DNA from: PWQG01 sp050486205
Lineage (GTDB): Bacteria > Pseudomonadota > Gammaproteobacteria > Pseudomonadales > Pseudohongiellaceae
Direction of reading: 5' to 3'
Assembly: GCA_050486205.1 (NCBI GenBank)
Contig: JBJHCW010000002.1
Coordinates: 310,001-374,000 of the forward strand
Length of the DNA stretch: 64,000 nucleotides
Shown: positions 61,113 to 64,000 of the stretch, piece by piece
Numbering within the stretch: position 1 is the first letter of the stretch
Layout: every line of letters begins with the position of its first letter
Position numbers and translations under genes: made by a program
The notes under the pieces: model-generated
Told to the model about the DNA's origin: nothing
What the model saw: only the letters and a program-made list of their open reading frames with translations
Database searches by the model: none

Positions 61113-61871
61113 CTACTGATCGTCCGTTTTCCAGCGATTGCTGTCGTGATACTCGTTTTTCTCGTCCTCGGAAATCCAGCCCTTGACCATGGAACGGGTA
61201 TAGAACTGTTTCTCGGGACGTACGGCAAAGTAGATGTGGATCGCCGTGAATGCAATCAGGCCCAGTGTTGCCAGTCCGTGGAGCAGGAACATCACACCCA
61301 GACGCGCTTCGTTGTCGACGTAGGGGCGATCCCAGAACGGTGTATTGATATGCATGAACAGGATGACACCGGTCACAATCACCAGCAGGACAAGCACGGT
61401 CATCGCCCAATGCATGCCTTTCTGCTCGAAGGAATATTTACCCGGCTTGCGATTTTCATCAAAGGGCTCAGCAAAATCACTGGGGCCCAGCAACATGGAC
61501 TTGAAGTCCTGCCAGAAAATCGCGCGGATGATGTGGAAGATGATCACGAAGGTGAGCACCAGTCCGGCAATCCAGTGAATGTCCAGCCAGGAAATCCGCC
61601 AGCCTATGATGGGCGCAATACCGGTGGCAATGAGCACCAGCACAGAACCGGCCATGACCCAGTGGAAGACCCGGTCAATGGCATCATGACGGTGAACACG
61701 CCGACCTTCTGCTGACGGTTTGGCACGTTTTTTTGCCAGCGCAGCCATGAAAATGGCGTGAGCGGCCAGGAGCATGAAGGCAGCAACAGCAACAACCCAA
61801 AGCAGGTCCCATGCCACACCAAGAATGACTTCCTCGCCCCATACATCCCGTTTATAGCGAACGATTTCCAC
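61113..61871 (-). CDS. Formate-dehydrogenase-gamma-like cytochrome b subunit
   Basis: 252 residues with about five membrane helices and heme-ligand histidines in VHRHDAIDRVFHWVMAGSV, HWIAGLVLTFVIIFHIIRAI and MHWAMTVLVLLVIVTGVILF. It resembles the di-heme b subunits that carry electrons from formate dehydrogenases or other periplasmic dehydrogenases to the quinone pool. Here it sits downstream of a molybdenum hydroxylase and may be its membrane electron acceptor, though a hairpin (61944-61975) separates the two genes. It is directly joined to the 124-residue gene. Confidence 0.82.
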   Translation of the reverse strand: MEIVRYKRDVWGEEVILGVAWDLLWVVAVAAFMLLAAHAIFMAALAKKRAKPSAEGRRVHRHDAIDRVFHWVMAGSVLVLIATGIAPIIGWRISWLDIHWIAGLVLTFVIIFHIIRAIFWQDFKSMLLGPSDFAEPFDENRKPGKYSFEQKGMHWAMTVLVLLVIVTGVILFMHINTPFWDRPYVDNEARLGVMFLLHGLATLGLIAFTAIHIYFAVRPEKQFYTRSMVKGWISEDEKNEYHDSNRWKTDDQ

Positions 61872-61943
61872 GTTTATCCCCTCAAATGTTTTTCGGCTTT
61901 ATTATTAGCAAACCATTATTTATGAACCGAGCAAAAGACAAAT

Positions 61944-61975
61944 GGCAGCACTGCGTGAGTCCCGGCAGTGCTGCC
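61944..61975 (-). terminator. Inverted repeat between molybdenum hydroxylase and cytochrome genes
   Basis: A perfect 10-bp stem (GGCAGCACTG/CAGTGCTGCC, 12-nt loop) followed on the minus strand by ATTTGTCTTTTG. It may act as a partial terminator or an RNA-stability element between the two parts of the locus. Confidence 0.55.
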
Positions 61976-61997
61976 ACTTGATACTTCCGCTCCCCTG

Positions 61998-62999
61998 TCA
62001 GGCCGTTCCTCTGATCGCTCGCTTGACCAGGTTCTCCATCAAGGGAACCTTGTAATGGTTATAGTTCAGCGGACGTGCCCCCTGGCTTGCCAGGCTCGCT
62101 GCACGCTGCTCGGTCTGCTCGTTGCGTTGCTCACCACGAACAGCCCGCTCGACGCTGGTCAGTTTGCGCGGCACACATTCCACAGCACCACAGGCAATGC
62201 TGGCGCTCTCGATGGTGTCACCATCCATCCGGAACGCTGCAGCCACACTGACCAGGGCGAAATCCCAGACATTACGGTCAGCCACTTTCTCGTAGTAGAA
62301 ATCTGCATTTGCCCAGGTGTTCGGAATACGAACGGCGGTGAGAATTTCACCGGGTCGCAAGGTGGTCATGTTCTCGATGTCAACGTTGGGGCCAACAAAG
62401 AACCTGCTGGCGGGGACCACACGCTGACGGCGACTGCTGCTGATGACCATTTCGGCGTCCAGTGCCAACAGCGCCGGAGCCGTATCGGACGGTGTAACCG
62501 CCACACAGCGACTGGCACCAAAAATGGCGTGCTCGCGGTTCAGCGCCTCGGGGGTATCGGCATAACACAGGTTACCACCGGCACGGTAACAGGCCAGACC
62601 GCGGCGGTAATACCAGCAACGGGCGTCCTGTACCAGATTGCCGGCCAGCGTACCGTAGTTGCGGATCTGAAGACTGGCCACCTTGCTGGCCGCTTCGGAC
62701 AGCAGCCCATAACGTGACTGGACAAGCGGGTTCTTTTCGATTTCCGTCAGCGTGGTAAGTGCGCCGATCTCGATGCCATCGGAGGTCTCACGAATACCCT
62801 TCCAGGCATCAATTTTGGTCAGCTCGATCAGGGCATCGGTGCGCTTGTTGCGGTCCTTCAACCAGCCGTAAGTATCCTGGCCACCGGCCAGCAACCAGCC
62901 ATTTTCCCGCAGTTCATTTGCCAGCGACAGCGCATCAGCTTCCGTAGTGGGCTGATACAGCGCAATATCCGGCATTACATCGTGTGCAGTAGCTCCCAT
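61998..62999 (-). CDS. Molybdenum hydroxylase FAD subunit with extra 4Fe-4S segment
   Basis: 333 residues of the medium subunit in xanthine-dehydrogenase-type enzymes. The FAD-binding PCMH domain has LLAGGQDTYGWLKDRN near the start and YGTLAGNLVQDARCWYYRRG in the middle. The cysteine-rich insert CWYYRRGLACYRAGGNLCY is like that of PaoB (aldehyde oxidoreductase) and 4-hydroxybenzoyl-CoA reductase, which carry an extra [4Fe-4S] cluster. It begins 1 bp after the large-subunit stop. A small [2Fe-2S] subunit gene is not seen within the window and probably lies beyond the right edge. Confidence 0.88.
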   Translation of the reverse strand: MGATAHDVMPDIALYQPTTEADALSLANELRENGWLLAGGQDTYGWLKDRNKRTDALIELTKIDAWKGIRETSDGIEIGALTTLTEIEKNPLVQSRYGLLSEAASKVASLQIRNYGTLAGNLVQDARCWYYRRGLACYRAGGNLCYADTPEALNREHAIFGASRCVAVTPSDTAPALLALDAEMVISSSRRQRVVPASRFFVGPNVDIENMTTLRPGEILTAVRIPNTWANADFYYEKVADRNVWDFALVSVAAAFRMDGDTIESASIACGAVECVPRKLTSVERAVRGEQRNEQTEQRAASLASQGARPLNYNHYKVPLMENLVKRAIRGTA

Positions 63000-63000
63000 A

Positions 63001-64000
63001 TCAACCTCTGAAATTATTCTGCGCCAGGGGTTTCGCGTCTTCCGAAACTCCTGCCAAATGGTTAACAATCATGCCGGGTGTGATCGGCGCGGCGTTGAAT
63101 ACATGACCGCCCAGTGCATCAGTCAGTGCACTGTTCAAAGCGGCGGTAATACAACCCATGGCCGGCTCACCGACACCGCGGCCGCCGTAGGGAACTTCAG
63201 GGTCAGGCAGGTCCACCCATCCCGTTTTCATCTGTGACGGGATATCCATATTGGTCGGCACCTTGCTCTGCCAGTAACCAACACTGTGCGGCAGACCATT
63301 CTGCGGATCGTAGACCTGTTGCTCGTATCCCGACAGACCGATACCCCAGACTGCGCCGCCGCGCAGCTGGTTGACCATGCCCTGGGGATGGAAGATGGTG
63401 CCGGCATCAGCCACGCTCACCATCTCGATGATTTCGAATTTGCCGGTTTCGGTATCCAGTTCCACTTCCACCATGGAGGCCACGATACCAGGCGGTGTGC
63501 CGTTGTGGCGTGGATCGTTGAACACACCAACCAGACCGGAGCCGGCCAGACGGTCGACAGAAATCTTGGTGAATGAGTTCAGCTCTTCCGGGTACTCATA
63601 ACCGGCGTAGCGACCACCGAGCTCGATGGCTCGCTGCGCCACTTCGGCAAAACTCATGCCGGTACCATTGTCGTCGCTGCGGAACACCCGCTCCTCAGCC
63701 ACCTCGTAATCATCGGCTTCACCACCAAGATCCATTGCCGCGATGGCCTTCATCTTGTCAATGAGATCCAGTACCGCACCATGATTTGCACGGGTGTGGG
63801 TGAATACCGAATTACTGCCGTCCTGTGGCGAGGCGATCGGGATATTGTTGTCCGTACGGCCGTGGAAGATCTCCACCCGATCCCAGGGAATCTGCAACGT
63901 CTCGGCAGCTGCCCTGGCCGTCGCCGCATAGGAGTAGGTGCCAAGGTTGCCCACACCACTGTGAACGGCCAGTCGGCCGTCCGGCAACAGGCGAACAATG
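63001..64000 (-). CDS. Molybdenum hydroxylase large (molybdopterin-binding) subunit, C-terminal part
   Basis: The frame is open to the right edge; about 332 residues of the C-terminus are visible. It has the molybdopterin-contacting RLAVHSGVGNLGTYSYAATA and the active-site Glu in GGRGVGEPAMGCITAALNSA. It is the catalytic subunit of an enzyme that hydroxylates a purine, aldehyde, N-heterocycle or aromatic acyl-CoA. The substrate is not identifiable from this portion. Confidence 0.9.
   Translation of the reverse strand, partial: IVRLLPDGRLAVHSGVGNLGTYSYAATARAAAETLQIPWDRVEIFHGRTDNNIPIASPQDGSNSVFTHTRANHGAVLDLIDKMKAIAAMDLGGEADDYEVAEERVFRSDDNGTGMSFAEVAQRAIELGGRYAGYEYPEELNSFTKISVDRLAGSGLVGVFNDPRHNGTPPGIVASMVEVELDTETGKFEIIEMVSVADAGTIFHPQGMVNQLRGGAVWGIGLSGYEQQVYDPQNGLPHSVGYWQSKVPTNMDIPSQMKTGWVDLPDPEVPYGGRGVGEPAMGCITAALNSALTDALGGHVFNAAPITPGMIVNHLAGVSEDAKPLAQNNFRG

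Noticed and set aside
1..64000. tRNA, rRNA or replication-origin signals
   Set aside because: I looked for TTCRANY-type loops and rRNA-like segments and found none with a matching cloverleaf. No DnaA-box cluster was seen.

Overview
The window is a stretch of a gammaproteobacterial chromosome with moderately high GC. Three gene orders resemble Pseudomonas: divergent gshB / pilG-like genes followed by tonB-yqgE-ruvX and pilT; fimX beside an Smp-like membrane protein; and nudF-yqiB-cpdA-parE-parC. A marine or aquatic organism is suggested by the marine-type sortase two-component pair (PdsS/PdsR), an ECF11/ChrR photooxidative-stress locus and a DUF5916 outer-membrane protein. The species cannot be fixed from the sequence alone. 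No rRNA, tRNA or CRISPR array was seen.

Layout. 1-2.9 kb: three glycosyltransferases from a surface polysaccharide locus that runs off the left edge. 3.4-10.3 kb: type IV pilus-associated region, with two degenerate receivers (PilG-like and PilH-like) and an unknown 638-residue helical protein, divergent from gshB-tonB-yqgE-ruvX, then pilT. 10.4-16.1 kb: yggS, then a minus-strand group coding for a C39-peptidase ABC exporter, a CvaA/HlyD-type adaptor, an acyl carrier protein and an LpxL-like acyltransferase, with a small zinc-ribbon membrane protein upstream. 16.2-22.1 kb: the complete EF-P lysylation module (epmA, efp, epmB), fimX and an Smp-like protein. 22.2-28.6 kb: parC, parE, cpdA, yqiB-like and nudF. 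28.7-35.1 kb: ChrR anti-sigma factor, ECF sigma factor and a divergent lipid-modifying operon, with two ECF11-like promoters visible. 35.2-40.5 kb: DUF2889, PdsS/PdsR, a GST and an SDR.

40.5-45.3 kb is a rearranged mobile segment. A 250-bp direct repeat flanks an IS1111-type element and AT-richer cargo, including a secreted matrixin-like protease with a hairpin-rich leader. The left copy of a fatty-acid hydroxylase gene is truncated, the right copy is whole, and a shrunken SDR remnant lies beside it. 45.3-51 kb: two esterases with a divergent IclR regulator, a VapC relic, an FMN reductase and a pirin, with heptamer repeats after two stop codons. 51-59.3 kb: hybrid sensor kinase, DeaD-like helicase, glycerophosphodiesterase and the DUF5916 protein. 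59.5-64 kb: a small membrane protein, a D-cysteine desulfhydrase-type enzyme, a b-type cytochrome and a molybdenum hydroxylase whose large subunit runs off the right edge.

The best candidate for an undescribed system is the exporter/adaptor/ACP/acyltransferase group (11.1-15.7 kb), which looks built to acylate and then cleave and export a peptide not encoded nearby. Second is the degenerate PilG/PilH pair with its 638-residue partner, where pilI, pilJ, pilK and chpA would be expected.
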